Translations under genes and position numbers: made by a program
Part shown: one piece after another, positions 1-11,393 of the stretch
How the letters are laid out: the number at the start of each line of letters is the position of its first letter
Numbering within the stretch: the stretch's first letter is position 1
The notes under the pieces: model-generated
Database searches by the model: none
What the model was told of the DNA's origin: nothing
The model's input: the letters and a program-made list of their open reading frames with translations, nothing else
Source: Pleurodeles waltl
Taxonomy: Eukaryota > Chordata > Amphibia > Caudata > Salamandridae
Assembly: GCF_031143425.1 (NCBI RefSeq)
Contig: NC_090438.1
Span: 776,251,138 to 776,315,137 of the forward strand
Length of the DNA: 64,000 nucleotides
Direction: 5' to 3'

Positions 1-1289
1 CAGTGTTCACTGACCGCAATGCAAGGCTGGCAGAAGAAAATATTTTCTTTCCCAAGCTGTCCAGCCTCTTGGATTCCCTGTCCGACAGAGAGAGAATCCG
101 CCATGGGAAGTGGAGGCTTTGACCACCAGGCTCTCTGGGGTAGGGTGAGGAAAATTGTGTCCCCTAGTGCGGAGTGCTGGCAGCGGGCAAACATCCTATT
201 CACAGGGAGTAGGGGTTCAGAGGAGGAGACCTCCAGTTGCAGCACCTTTGTTAAGATGTTGGTCTTGACAGCCACTGAGTGGAACTGAATGCCAAAGACC
301 TCAGGCATCCTCCCCAACACCAATGCATAAGAATCTCCCTCGTCTGCAGCCACAGTCGGCGGAGAAAGGAGGCCGGTATCGAGAGACGTATCCAGACCTC
401 TGGCATCACCCAGTTCCTCACACCAGTCCAGATCTTGTACCTCAGGCTGGTATTCCAGAGGGTCCAGTGACACCTCCCTTTCCTTCCTAAGGCCTAGCCC
501 TTCAGAATAAGGCTCAGGCTCCCTGAAAGGTAGGGAGGCGTGGAGTTGGCCAGGCTCTGAAAAATCATACCTCAAACGCCGATATTCCGTCATCGCATCT
601 GCCTATGGACGAAAAGTCGAAGCAGGCTTCGACTTTGTGTGTCTTTTGTGCCTCTTACCTGAATGTCCTGATGATTTTGAATGGGACACAGAGGACTTGG
701 GGCACCTGGAATGATCCCGAGACCTTCCTCTCGACCAGGACCTGTGGAGTCGAATGACGTGGAGTCACATGCCAAGATGCTAACAGCCTCAGTGACTGGC
801 CCCTCAAAGCGTTTGGCGCCACGGCCTAGCAGTCGGAGCACGACTTGGAGTCTTTGTCGTGCTCCAGACACACAAGGTGTAGTTCCATCATCGACTTGGT
901 GTGGTGACAGAAGCCACAAGTTTTAAAAATTGCCTTTTATTGATGACATAACCTCCACACACCAGGAAAAAAAAATCCCCCCATAAAAGGGTCTACAAAA
1001 TGTCGAAAAAATCCTGTCAAAAAGTGAAAAAGGGGAAGCTCTTCTCTAGATCAGTGCCAGATGGCATGGAAAGAAAAGAACTGACGTCAGCACACAGAGG
1101 TGGCGTCTTTATCGGTGAAGCGGATGTCAATTCCAGCACGGATGATGCTGACGCCACCGTGCAGTGCTCATGAAGCCACCTACCAGCGCACAGAGGTTCT
1201 CTCATGAAAAATCTTTCAGATACAGTCTGACACCTGGGAAAATTCAAAGGTAAGGTATCTACGGCTCGAAGTCTCTATCAGACAATGGA
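1..1289 (-). mobile_element. DIRS-A: 5' end and gag region of a DIRS element, cut by the window edge
   Basis: Positions 1-120 match the gag regions of DIRS-B (about 17437-17520) and DIRS-C (about 39700-39790), with the shared string CCAGCCTCTTGGATT. The right end (about 1205-1286) carries the family terminus, with the GACACCTGGGAAA block followed by a CTCTATCAGA end, as at 19111 and 41380. A TGACGTCA site lies at 1082-1089, where the other copies have one. Orientation is minus, so this is the 5' terminal repeat followed by gag. The reading frame is broken; the longest minus piece (590-919) is not a usable protein. RT and recombinase lie outside the window or are lost. Confidence 0.72.
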
Positions 1290-1394
1290 AGTTAAGTTTA
1301 GTGCCCTCACTGAAGTCATGCAATTAGAAAAGTGGGTGCTTGTCCTAAAAGATAATAAATGCTAAGCAAACATTACAAATATCTACTCAGGCTG
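1290..1394. other. Short unassigned spacer between DIRS-A and the solo LTR
   Basis: No coding signal. The 13-mer GTTAAGTTTAGTG at 1291-1303 also occurs just outside DIRS-B at 19128-19140. The last five bases, GGCTG (1390-1394), are the target duplication of the solo LTR that starts at 1395. Confidence 0.5.
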
Positions 1395-2434
1395 TGTAAG
1401 AAAGTGGCCTCTTTCTAGCATTGTTATCCCACTTTTGACCTGTTTGTCAGTGTGTTTGACTGTGTCTACTGGGATCCTGCTAATCAGGACCCCAGTAGGT
1501 ATGCTCTCTCCCTTAAATTATGGTTATTGCATACTGGTAATCCAGTATTTCACCCACAATTGGCATACTGGTGCCCCCTTATAAGTCCCTAGTATAGGGT
1601 AATTAGGTCCCCAGGGCATTGGGGCTCCAGGGGATCCCTATGGGCTGCAGTATTTATTTTGCCACCCATAGGGAGCCCATGCAAAGGCTTCTGCAGGACT
1701 GCCATTGCAGCCTGCGTGAAAAGGTGCATGCACCCTTTCACTGCACCAGGTCACTTATACGTCACCACTATAGCAGGCCCTTCAGCCCTGAGGGCAGGGT
1801 GCAGAGTACCTGTGTGTGAGGGCACCCCTGCACTAGCAGAGGTGCCCCCTCGACCTCCATGACCATTTTCCCGGACTTCGTGAGTGCGTGGTCACCATTT
1901 TATCCGTGTACTGGACATGTCACTACCCATATGATCCAAAATAAGAGGGCGAGGTAGTGAGTGAATGGCGCTCCTACTTCCAAAAATTATAGCTTAGAGT
2001 AACTCAATTAACACGGTGCACAAAACTCAGGTAACCACCCTCTAAATATTACCTCCACGATATACCCAAACGGATATCTAACAATACAATAAAGAGTAAT
2101 GGCACACATGCGGTATAACAACTCTAAGTAGATCAAAATTAATCTAACACCAGTCAAAGTGATCTACACACTGTATCTATCTGGAAAGGCACCAAAAGTA
2201 TATCCTTATACAAATTTATTAATCCTATTTAACATTCTGGAATTCACAAAATTATATGCACTGTATATAACCATAAATGTCACTCTATTTCAAAGCCTAT
2301 ATGTAATCATTAGTTCATGAGAAAATATACAAAAGAATATACATTTCAGTATCAACTTCATTGTTCATATTCACAATCCCATGATTGATCTAATTAACAT
2401 AACTGCCTAAACCAAAAGCTCCCCACTTGCTCGT

Positions 2435-2488
2435 CCGTCGTCAACACGTGTTTCATCCGGGGGAGTGCCCCTAGGATTTCCTCAGGAC
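2435..2488 (-). ncRNA. Hammerhead-ribozyme-like motif, left Penelope copy
   Basis: This is the exact reverse complement of the motif at 9004-9057 and has the same core. On the minus strand the order is GTC, CTGAGGA, a helix II with a CACT loop, GAAA, the self-complementary ACACGTGT, then TGAC. It lies about 1.4 kb 3' of the RT ORF and about 500 bp from the outer end. Hammerhead ribozymes are known in Penelope-like elements. One extra A sits between the core and helix II, so activity is not certain. Confidence 0.5.
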
Positions 2489-3860
2489 TTCCTTGTCAAA
2501 TAAAGATCCATCCAATACTTCCTAAAAACAATATTGCCATATGACACAAGTCAGTTACTAATTCTCCTATTCATCCATATCCTAATTGTAAACTTCAAAT
2601 TGAAAGCCAACCATGTAAGCAGGTGAGAACCATGCAAATATCCAACATCATCGTTATAATAAGTGATGTTTCAATGTGTATCTAAAGTGAACACATCATT
2701 TTATAAGTGTTTCGCCCTCTCATGCTATAAACTATGTAGTGATGCATAGAACAAGTAAGTGCAGCCCCAACTCTAATTTGAATTAAGACGATATTTAGTG
2801 CCAAAAAGATAGTCCAATTGTAAATAAATGAAATTAATACGAATTGGAATCGAAAACAATTATAAATATGAGTATGTGCCATGCTCTTCTTTCACTCAGA
2901 TAGGCCCAATTGTGCTTCATTGTAATCCCAACAGAAAGAGGTGTGCCCCCCAGTGTATTTAGATTTTAGCTTACTAACTTGGTTGTGCCTAATTTCTTTT
3001 AATGCTCCAATGTACCTCTTGATTCTCGAAGTAAAATCTGATAGTATGTAGATACGATAAAAGTATACATAAATATTTCAATCATTAAACATTTCATAAC
3101 GTATTTATGATGTCCATGTGATCCCCAAGTAAGCTTACCAATTAACTTGTTAGCTTGAATTAATTCTGAGCCTGTCTCCGCGTATTTTTATCGATTCAAC
3201 CTATTGTGAAAGTTAGCACCAATTAGTTACAAGTCCTGTATAATTAGATCTATCCATATTGATAGAAAAATCTGCATCCCTATTTACCTGTTGCAGTGTC
3301 TAGATGTCAGCGAGTACGCTTCCGATTATTTAAACCGAATTTCTATCGTGCGTCCTATTTAAATGCCTCAGACGCTAACGCAAAATAGAAGACGGACTAT
3401 CGCGAACCTAGCCGTCTCTGCTGTAAACATAAATGATGCACTTCGATCTTGCGACTTCCCCTTCCTAGTTAGTAACAACAGGATACTAAACATCAAAAAC
3501 GGACTACATTAACTACAAATAAGTCTAAAAAGGAAAGCAGCCACACAGGTCCAGTCATTATATCCTAATTGGAGCCAGTTCTGATCTCTATAAGCTCTGT
3601 GTCTATATACTTGTAATTACCTGTCTCTCATTCTATATAAATAAAATCATTTAATTACTTTTACAGATGGTTATCTTACAATAATAGACTTGTGAAGAAT
3701 TATGAAACCACATAGGCTGTTTATATCAGATTTCTCTTGAATTAATCAACCCATTAACAATAAATATGTAGTATACACTACAATTATTCCAAAAATGATA
3801 TTTTACATATCCTTAATCTTATTTAATTCAATACAGATTCACTCACTGAGACTTTGCTTA

Positions 3861-5435
3861 TTACTTATCACCGAGAAAATACTCAATCTCATGATCTGTA
3901 TTTAATCCTTGTTCCATCGCTCCTAACTTCATGATCCATAACGATTCCCTTCTTCTTAAGGCCAATTCTCTATTGCCTCCCCGTGGGTTCTTTTCACATT
4001 GTTCAAAGCCAAAAAATGTAAAGTCTTTATGTGCCTCTTGCGCTTTACATATCATCATATGCGAGGCTATCGGGTAACGTTCATCTAGTTGCCTAATTGC
4101 CCTCCAGTGTTCCGAAATTCTCGTCTTAAGTGGGCGCATCGTATTGCCCACATATATTTTCTCACATTTGCAAATAAGCATGTAAACTACGAATTTTGTG
4201 TTGCAATCTATGTGTGATTTTATATGTATTTTGCATCCTCTTCTATCAAAAAACTCTTTCTTAGATTGCCATGCCCATTTACACATTGCACATGAACCGC
4301 ATTTAAAAAAAACACGGTTATGTACATTAAGCCAATTTGCCTTAGTTTCCTCTGGTACATAACTTGGACTTAAAATACTTTGGAGGGTGTTCCCCCTTCT
4401 AAACGACACCTCCGGTTTCGTACCTATGTATTTCTTGAGCATCTCATCTTGAGTCAGTATTGGCCAATGTTTTTTCATTATTTTCAATAGTTTCTGAGAA
4501 ATATCCGTATAGTCTAAAACAATCCTCAATCTCCGAGCACTGTTCTTCTTGACCTCCTCATTTTTTTGAGTCGTTAGTGACAGTGTCTGTAAACGGGAGG
4601 TCTTAAGAGCCTTATTTCGAGATTTGACTATATTGTTATCCGAATAACCTCTAGCTCTAAATCTATGTTCCATGTCCACAATGGTATCATAAAAATCGCA
4701 ATCCCTACTACAATTTCTTCTCGCTCTGATCATCTCACTCAACGGTATAGCCTCTATTTGGTGTTGAGGGTGTGAGCTTGACGCATGCAATATAGTGTTG
4801 CAGGAGGTAATTTTCCGGAAAAGTCTACTTTCTATCCTATTGTTCTCCACAAATAATTCTACATCTAAGAATTCTATTTTGGACTCACTGTATTTATATG
4901 TGAATTTGATATTCACATCATTTCCATTAAGATAATGGCAAAAACTCTCCAACGCTATCGCATCCCCTGTCCATAACATAAGACAATCATCAATGTATCG
5001 CCCCCAATAGAGGATATATGACTGCCAATTTGCCGCTTTAGAACCCCACACCCAATTTTCTTCGAACCATCCCATGAACAAATTAGCATACGATGGTGAG
5101 AATTTCGAGCCCATCGCTACACCCTGTTTTTGTCTAAACCAGCTTTGTTTAACCAGAAAGTAGTTGTTATTAAGTATAAGATCAATCATATCCAGCAACA
5201 TATGTATATGTTCTAATAGGCTCGCCGATCTCTTGTTTAGAATATATTCTATTGCTTTCAATCCCCAATCATGTTGAATGCTAGTGTAAAGAGCTGTCAC
5301 ATCTAGAGTTACCAAAAACATCCCTGGTTCCCATTGGATATCTGACAATAGACTTAGTACATGTTTCGTGTCATTGATGTGTGAAGGTAGATTGTTTACA
5401 AATGGTTGTAAAAAAATATTGACAAATTCTGACAA
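3861..5435 (-). CDS. Penelope-like RT and GIY-YIG endonuclease, 5'-truncated but open
   Basis: An open frame of 524 residues. It starts inside the RT domain at MSEFVNIFLQPF, so the N-terminal fingers are missing. Visible RT motifs are A (LDVTALYTSI, about residues 44-53), B (QGVAMGSKFSPSYANLF, about 105-121) and C (GRYIDD, about 144-149), then the EFLDVELF motif. A Cys-rich linker (CGSCAMC, near 378) precedes the nuclease, which reads VVYMLIC...IYVG, with a conserved RISEH arginine and a glutamate in RRRESLW. The family primes reverse transcription from a nicked chromosomal end. The start codon is only the first Met after the truncation point. The frame has no internal stop although its twin does. 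Without the N-terminus it is unlikely to be active. Confidence 0.85.
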   Translation of the reverse strand: MSEFVNIFLQPFVNNLPSHINDTKHVLSLLSDIQWEPGMFLVTLDVTALYTSIQHDWGLKAIEYILNKRSASLLEHIHMLLDMIDLILNNNYFLVKQSWFRQKQGVAMGSKFSPSYANLFMGWFEENWVWGSKAANWQSYILYWGRYIDDCLMLWTGDAIALESFCHYLNGNDVNIKFTYKYSESKIEFLDVELFVENNRIESRLFRKITSCNTILHASSSHPQHQIEAIPLSEMIRARRNCSRDCDFYDTIVDMEHRFRARGYSDNNIVKSRNKALKTSRLQTLSLTTQKNEEVKKNSARRLRIVLDYTDISQKLLKIMKKHWPILTQDEMLKKYIGTKPEVSFRRGNTLQSILSPSYVPEETKANWLNVHNRVFFKCGSCAMCKWAWQSKKEFFDRRGCKIHIKSHIDCNTKFVVYMLICKCEKIYVGNTMRPLKTRISEHWRAIRQLDERYPIASHMMICKAQEAHKDFTFFGFEQCEKNPRGGNRELALRRRESLWIMKLGAMEQGLNTDHEIEYFLGDK

Positions 5436-5464
5436 CCTCTCAGTAGGTCCTCCTATGCCTGAAA

Positions 5465-6028
5465 TGACAATTACAGACTATGAGGGAGATCCAATAACCA
5501 CGTCTTCAATTTGACAAGACTTGAGTATTTCTCCGGATAAACATATTGCTAGTGGTTTGAAACGAAGATCAACCTGGGTACCCAAATCAACTATGGACAG
5601 TAATATAGAAACATTTTTTGGATTAGTTTGGAATGATCTGGATAAAGAAGAAACGAAGATGAGACAATGGAGGAGATCAAATTTGAGACAAGAGGAACAC
5701 AAGGCACTAAAGACTTTGAAATCAGATGTGGACTTGACCATTAAAAAAGCGGATAAGGGAGGTAATATAGTGGTAATGAATCGCACAGACTATGAGCAGG
5801 AAATGAGCACACAATTAAATGATACTGCCTGTTATGAAAAGCTTTCATACAACCCAATGTCAGCTCTGACAGGGAAAATAAATAGAATGTTAAGGAACTG
5901 GAGAGATAAGGATTTACTGAATGAGGAAGAATTTCTGTACCTACAAGTATTTCGTCCCAAATATCCGTGTCTGTATACATTACCGAAGATTCATAAACAA
6001 TCTAAATTTCCACCGGGGAGACCGATAG
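5465..6028 (+). other. Unpaired centre of the Penelope palindrome
   Basis: This 564-bp stretch belongs to the right (plus) copy only and carries its N-terminal coding part, from 5515. Motifs such as KKADKGGNIVVM and YTLPKIHK are typical of the Penelope RT N-terminus. An in-frame TGA at 5512-5514 and the lack of further homology upstream mark the truncation. Confidence 0.75.
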
Positions 6029-7632
6029 TTTCAGGCATAGGAGGACCTACTGAGAGGTTGTCAGAATTTGTCGATATTTTTTTACAACCATTTGTAAACA
6101 ATCTACCTTCACACATCAATGACACGAAACATGTACTAAGTCTATTGTCAGGTATCCAATGGGAACCAGGGATGTTTTTGGTAACTCTAGATGAGACAGC
6201 TCTTTACACTAGCATTCAACATGATTGGGGATTGAAAGCAATAGAATATATTCTAAACAAGAGATCGGCGAGCCTATTAGAACATACACATATGTTGCTG
6301 GATATGATTGATCTTATACTTAATAACAACTACTTTCTGGTTAAACAAAGCTGGTTTAGACAAAAACAGGGTGTAGCGATGGGCTCGAAATTCTCACCAT
6401 CGTATGCTAATTTGTTCATGGGATGGTTCGAAGAAAATTGGGTGTGGGGTTCTAAAGCGGCAAATTGGTAGTCATATATCCTCTATTGGGGGCGATACAT
6501 TGATGATTGTCTTATGTTATGGACAGGGGATGCAGTAGCGTTGGAGAGTTTTTGCCATTATCTTAATGGAAATGATGTGAATATCAAATTCACATATAAA
6601 TACAGTGAGTCCAAAATAGAATTCTTAGATGTAGAATTATTTGTGGAGAACAATAGGATAGAAAGTAGACTTTTCCGGAAAATTACCTCCTGCAACACTA
6701 TATTGCATGCGTCAAGCTCACACCCTCAACACCAAATAGAGGCTATACCGTTGGGTGAGATGATCAGAGCGAGAAGAAATTGTAGTAGGGATTGCGATTT
6801 TTATGATTCCATTGTGGACATGAAACATAGATTTAGAGCTAGAGGTTATTCGGATAACAATATAGTCAAATCTCGAAATAAGGCTCTTAAGACCTCCCGT
6901 GCACAGACACTGTCACTAACGAGACAAAAAAATGAGGAGGTCAAGAAGAACAGTGCTCGGAGATTGAGGATTGTTTTAGACTATACGGATATTTCTCAGA
7001 AACTATTGAAAATAATGAAAAAACATTGGCCAATACTGACTCAAGATGAGGTGCTCAAGAAATACATAGGTACGAAACCGGAGGTGTCGTTTAGAAGGGG
7101 GAACACCCTTCAAAGTATTTTAAGTCCAAGTTATGTACCAGAGGAAACTAAGGCAAATTGGCTTAATGTACATAACTGTGGTTTTTTTAAATGCGGTTCA
7201 TGTGCAATGTGTAAATGGGCATGGCAATCTAAGAAAGAGTTTTTTGATAGAAGAGGATGCAAAATACATATAAAATCACACATAGATTGCAACACAAAAT
7301 TCGTAGTTTACATGCTTATTTGCAAATGTGAGAAAATATATGTGGGCAGTACGATACGCCCACTTAAGACGAGAATTTCGGAACACTGGAGGGCAATTAG
7401 GCAACTAGATGAACGTTACCCGATAGCCTCGCATATGATGATATGTAAAGCGCAAGAGGCACATAAAGACTTTAAATTTTTTGGCTTTGAACAATGTGAA
7501 AAGAACCCACGGGGAGGCAATAGAGAATTGTTCTTAAGAAGAAGGGAATCGTTATGGATCATGAAGTTAGGAGCGGTGGAACAAGGATTAAATACAGATC
7601 ATGAGATTGAGTATTTTCTCGGTGATAAGTAA
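5515..7632 (+). pseudogene. Penelope-like RT and GIY-YIG endonuclease with one nonsense codon
   Basis: About 705 codons in one frame, interrupted only by TAG at 6469-6471 where the left copy has CAG (Gln). It extends further 5' than the left copy and includes LTIKKADKGGNIVV and LPKIHKQSKFPPGRPIVSG. Motif A reads LDETALYTSI, where the left copy has LDVTALYTSI. Motif B (QGVAMGSKFSPSYAN) and the catalytic RYIDD just after the stop are intact. The C-terminus has a Cys-rich finger, a GIY-YIG region reading IYVGSTIRPLKTRI and the RRRESLW glutamate. It ends in the same GDK-stop as the twin. Upstream, TGA at 5512 marks the 5' truncation. The stop separates most of RT from its catalytic motif C and the nuclease. 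Confidence 0.87.
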
Positions 7633-9385
7633 TAAGCAAAGTCTCAGTGAGTGAATCTATATTGAATTAAATAAGATTAAGGATATGTAAAATATCATTT
7701 TCGGAATAATTGTAGTGTATACTACATATTTATTGTTAATGGGTTGATTAATTCAAGAGAAATATGATATAAACAGCCTATGAAGTTCCATAATTCTTCA
7801 CAAGTCTATTATTGTAAGATAACCATCTGTAAAAGTAATTAAATGATTTTATTTATATAGAATGAGAGACAGGTAATTACAAGTATATAGACACAGAGCT
7901 TATAGAGATCAGAACTGGCTCCAATTAGGATATAATGACTGGACCTGTGTGGCTGCTTTCCTTTTTAGACGTATTTGTAGTTAATGTAGTCCGTTTTTGA
8001 TGTTTAGTATCCTGTTGTTACTAACTAGGAAGGGGAAGTCGCAAGATAGAAGTGCATCATTTATGTTTACAGCAGAGACGGCTAGGTTTGCGATAGTCCG
8101 TCTTCTATTTTGCGTTAGCGTCTGAGGCATTTAAATAGGACGCACAATAGAAATTCGGTTTAAATAATCGGAAGCGTACTCGCTGACATCTAGACACTGC
8201 AACAGGTAAATAGGGATTCAGATTTTTCTATCAGTATGGATAGATCTAATTATACAGGGCTTGTAACTAATTGGTGCTAACTTTCACAATAGGTTGAATC
8301 GATAAAAATACGCGGAGACAGGCTCAGAATTAATTCAAGCTAACAAGTTAATTGGTAAGCTTACTTGGGGATCACATGGACATCATAAATACGTTATGAA
8401 ATGTTTAATGATTGAAATATTTATGTATACTTTTATCGTATCTACATACTATGAGATTTTACTTCGAGAATCAAGAGGTACATTGGAGCATTAAAAGAAA
8501 TTAGGCACAACCGAGTTAGTAAGCTAAAATCTAAATAAACTGGGGGGCACACCTCTTTCTGTTGGGATTACAATGAAGCACAATTGGGCCTATCTGAGTG
8601 AAAGAAGAGCATGGCACTTATTCATATTTATAATTGTTTTCGATTCCAATTCGTATTAATTTCATTTATTTACAATTGGACTATCTTTTTGGCACTAAAT
8701 ATCGTCTTAATTCAAATTAGAGTGGGGCTGCACTTACTTGTTCTATGCATCACTACATAGTTTATAGCATGAGAGGGCGAAACACTTATAAAATGATGTG
8801 TCCACTTTAGATACACATTGAAACATCACTTATTATAACGATGATGTCGGATATTTGCATGGTTCTCACCTGCTCACATGGTTGGCTTTCAATTTGAAGT
8901 TTACAATTAGGATATGGATGAATAGGAGAATTAATAACTGACTTGTGTCATATGGCAATATTGTTTTTCGGAAGTATTGGATGGATCTTTATTTGACAAG
9001 AAAGTCCTGAGGAAATCCTAGGGGCACTCCCCCGGATGAAACACGTGTTGACGACGGACGAGCAATTGGGGAGCTTTTGGTTTAGGCAGTTATGTTAATT
9101 AGATCAATCATGGGATTGTGAATATGAACAATGAAGTTGATACTGAAATGTATATTCTTTTGTATATTTTCTCATGTACTAATGATTACATATAGGCTTT
9201 GAAATAGAGTGACATTTATGGTTATATACAGTGCATATAATTTTGTGAATTCCAGAATGTTAAATAGGATTAATAAATTTGTATAAGGATATACTTTTGG
9301 TGCCTTTCCAGATAGATACAGTGTGTAGATCACTTTGACTGGTGTTGGATTAATTTTGATCTACTTAGAGTTGTTATACCGCATG
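6029..9385 (+). repeat. Right arm of the Penelope palindrome
   Basis: This arm is the reverse complement of 2107-5464. Its last bases (GCATG at 9381-9385) overlap the start of the 15-bp target duplication, so this copy ends about 176 bp short of the 3' extension kept by the left copy. Confidence 0.9.
9004..9057 (+). ncRNA. Hammerhead-ribozyme-like motif, right Penelope copy
   Basis: In order: helix I strand GTC (9004-9006), core CTGAGGA (9007-9013), helix II with ATCC and GGGG pairing to CCCC and GGAT around loop CACT (9015-9037), core GAAA (9038-9041), helix III from ACAC and GTGT (9041-9048), T at the cleavage position (9049), and helix I strand GAC (9050-9052). This is the type I order known from Penelope-like elements. 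Helix III has no loop and is self-complementary, which would favour a dimeric form. One extra A (9014) lies between the core and helix II. Assignment is by eye. Confidence 0.55.
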
Positions 9386-11372
9386 TCACTACCCATGTTC
9401 AGCTACATAATGGTAACTCTGAAAATAGGCATGTTTGGTATCAAACATGTTTGAATCATACCCCAATGCTTTTGCAAGCATTGGTTGTAGGACTCCATGC
9501 ACTCTGGGGGCTCCTTAGAGGACACCCAGTATTGCCATTCCAGCCTTCTGAGGTCTTCCAGGCAGCCCCAGCTGCTGCCACCTCTCAGACAGGTGTCTGC
9601 CCTCCTGTTGCTTGAACAGCTCAAGCCCAGGAAGGCAGAACAAAGGATTTCCTTTGGGAGAGGGGTGTTACACCCCCTCCCTTTGGAAATTGGTGTTACA
9701 GGCTTGGGAGGCGTAGCCTCCCCAAGCCTCTGGAAATACTTTGAAAGGCACAGATGGTACCCTCCTTGCATAATCCAGTCTACACCGGTTCAGGGACCCC
9801 CCCCCAGTCCCTGCTCTGGCGCTAAACTGGACAAAGGCAAGGGGAGTGACCCCTCCCCTGTCCATCACCACCCCAGTAGTGGTGCTCAGAGCTCCTCCAG
9901 AGGGTCCCTGGATTTTGCCATCTTGGATTCCAAGTTGGCAGGGTACCCTGGGAGCATCTGAGTGGCCAGTGCCAGCAGGTGACGTCAGTGCCCTCCCCTG
10001 ATAGGTGCTTACCTGTTTAGCTGACCAATCCCCCTTTCAGGGCTATTTAGGGTCTCTCTCCTGGGTGTTCCCTCAGATTCGAATCCTGGGTGGTTCTTCA
10101 GATTGCAAGACCCCAGCAGTAATCCTGTGCATCCTTTACTTAACTTTCTTACCAAAGAAACTGCATCTGGAAACAAAGAAGCAAAGAAGAGTTCTGCAAC
10201 ATTGTATCTTCAGCTCCTGCCAGAAAATGCAAATGTTTCCCGGTCATGCATCCTCAGAGGACAGCCTGTTTTCAGCCTGCACCAGAAGAACAAAGGAATC
10301 TCCCTTGGGGTGAAGGAGTCATTCCCCTGCTTCAGCAGACACCTCTCTGCAACGACGACTGGTTGTATGGGACCCCTCTCCTGATGAGCTGCATGGATCC
10401 TGCATCACGGGTGGTGGACTGAAGTGGTTCCGACATCCAAATGTCCAACTTTGGTGCAGGTAAGAGCTTTCCTTCCCACGCAAGACAGTACCCCTGTGCA
10501 ACGTGTGTTTTGCAGTTGCCAAGGCTTGTTGGCATCTTTACACAAAGTTCTTCGTGCACCATGCAGCTCCGGCCCCCAGCACTCCTTCCTGAGACGCAGA
10601 ACTTCCTACGTGGTTCTCCGGCGGCGTGGGACCCTTTGTTGTAGTGCTTCGTGGGCCTCCTTTTGCACCTTCTTTGTCCACGTGCTGTGGGACTCCTGTG
10701 CACACTGCCTGGTCTTCTGAGGGTTCCCTCAGTTGCTGAGCGCCCCCTCTGCCCCCCTCCTAGGTAGAGTCTACCAAGTCCCTCCTGATCCCAGGCAGCG
10801 CCATTTTCCTTTACCCGCGAGCTTTGCCTGTGCCAAGGGTTGTTAGCAGAATCCAGCGACGCAAACCAGACTGCAGTCATCCATCTGGCGTGGGATATCA
10901 TCTGCACCAACCAGGAACCTGCATCCGTCTTCTTGGCTGCAGTACTGACTTTTGTTCTTCACCAGTGGTTCTTCTTTTGCACCTTCATCCAGGTTAGCAG
11001 GGGCTTAAGTTCTCCCTGGACTCTTCAGTACTTATTGGACTTTGTCCCCTTCTTCCACAAGTCTTTCTAGGAAAGTTACTATGATTTACTCCTGCTTTCC
11101 TGGGCTCTGGGGTGGGTTCTATTACTTACCTTTGGTGTTTTCTAATACTCCTAGTGCCCCTCTACACTTGCCTAGGAGGGAAACTGACATTCACATTCTA
11201 CTTTCTTAGTATATGGTTTGTGTTCCCCCTAGGCCCATTTCTAACTATTGTGATTTTCACTATTTGCACTGTTTTCTAACTGTGTTTACTGCTATTTCTG
11301 CATACTAGTGTATATAATTTGTGTATTGCTTACTTCCTAAGGGAGTATAGTCTCTATGATATTTTTCTCACC

Positions 11373-11393
11373 AAAATAAAGTACCTTTATTTT
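11373..11393. promoter_or_regulatory. Palindromic poly(A) signal in the solo LTR
   Basis: AATAAA at 11375-11380 lies in a perfect inverted repeat, AAAATAAAG-TAC-CTTTATTTT. The same structure is at the same place in all four Gmr1-like LTRs in the window. The complement also reads AATAAA, so it could act on both strands. Confidence 0.6.

Larger units (their letters stand above)
2107..5464 (-). repeat. Left arm of the Penelope palindrome
   Basis: This arm is the reverse complement of 6029-9385, with paired positions summing to about 11,492-11,493. The match starts at CATGCGGTATAAC (2107) and ends at the TTTCAGGC complement (5464). The arms differ by scattered substitutions, giving about 18 amino-acid changes over roughly 525 aligned codons by eye. 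Confidence 0.9.
1931..9381. mobile_element. Head-to-head inverted pair of Penelope-like retroelements
   Basis: A 7.45-kb insert inside the solo LTR, flanked by the 15-bp duplication CATGTCACTACCCAT (1916-1930 and 9382-9396). Removing the insert and one repeat restores the LTR sequence seen in the other copies. The left copy reads minus (5464 to 1931) and the right copy reads plus (5465 to 9381). Both are 5'-truncated where they meet, and the right copy reaches 564 bp further 5'. The left copy extends 176 bp further at its 3' end (1931-2106). Each encodes a reverse transcriptase with a C-terminal GIY-YIG nuclease, the hallmark of endonuclease-bearing Penelope-like elements. Confidence 0.9.

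Noticed and set aside
1931..9381. The long inverted repeat as a DNA transposon with giant terminal repeats
   Set aside because: Each arm encodes a Penelope RT with GIY-YIG nuclease, and the duplication is 15 bp.
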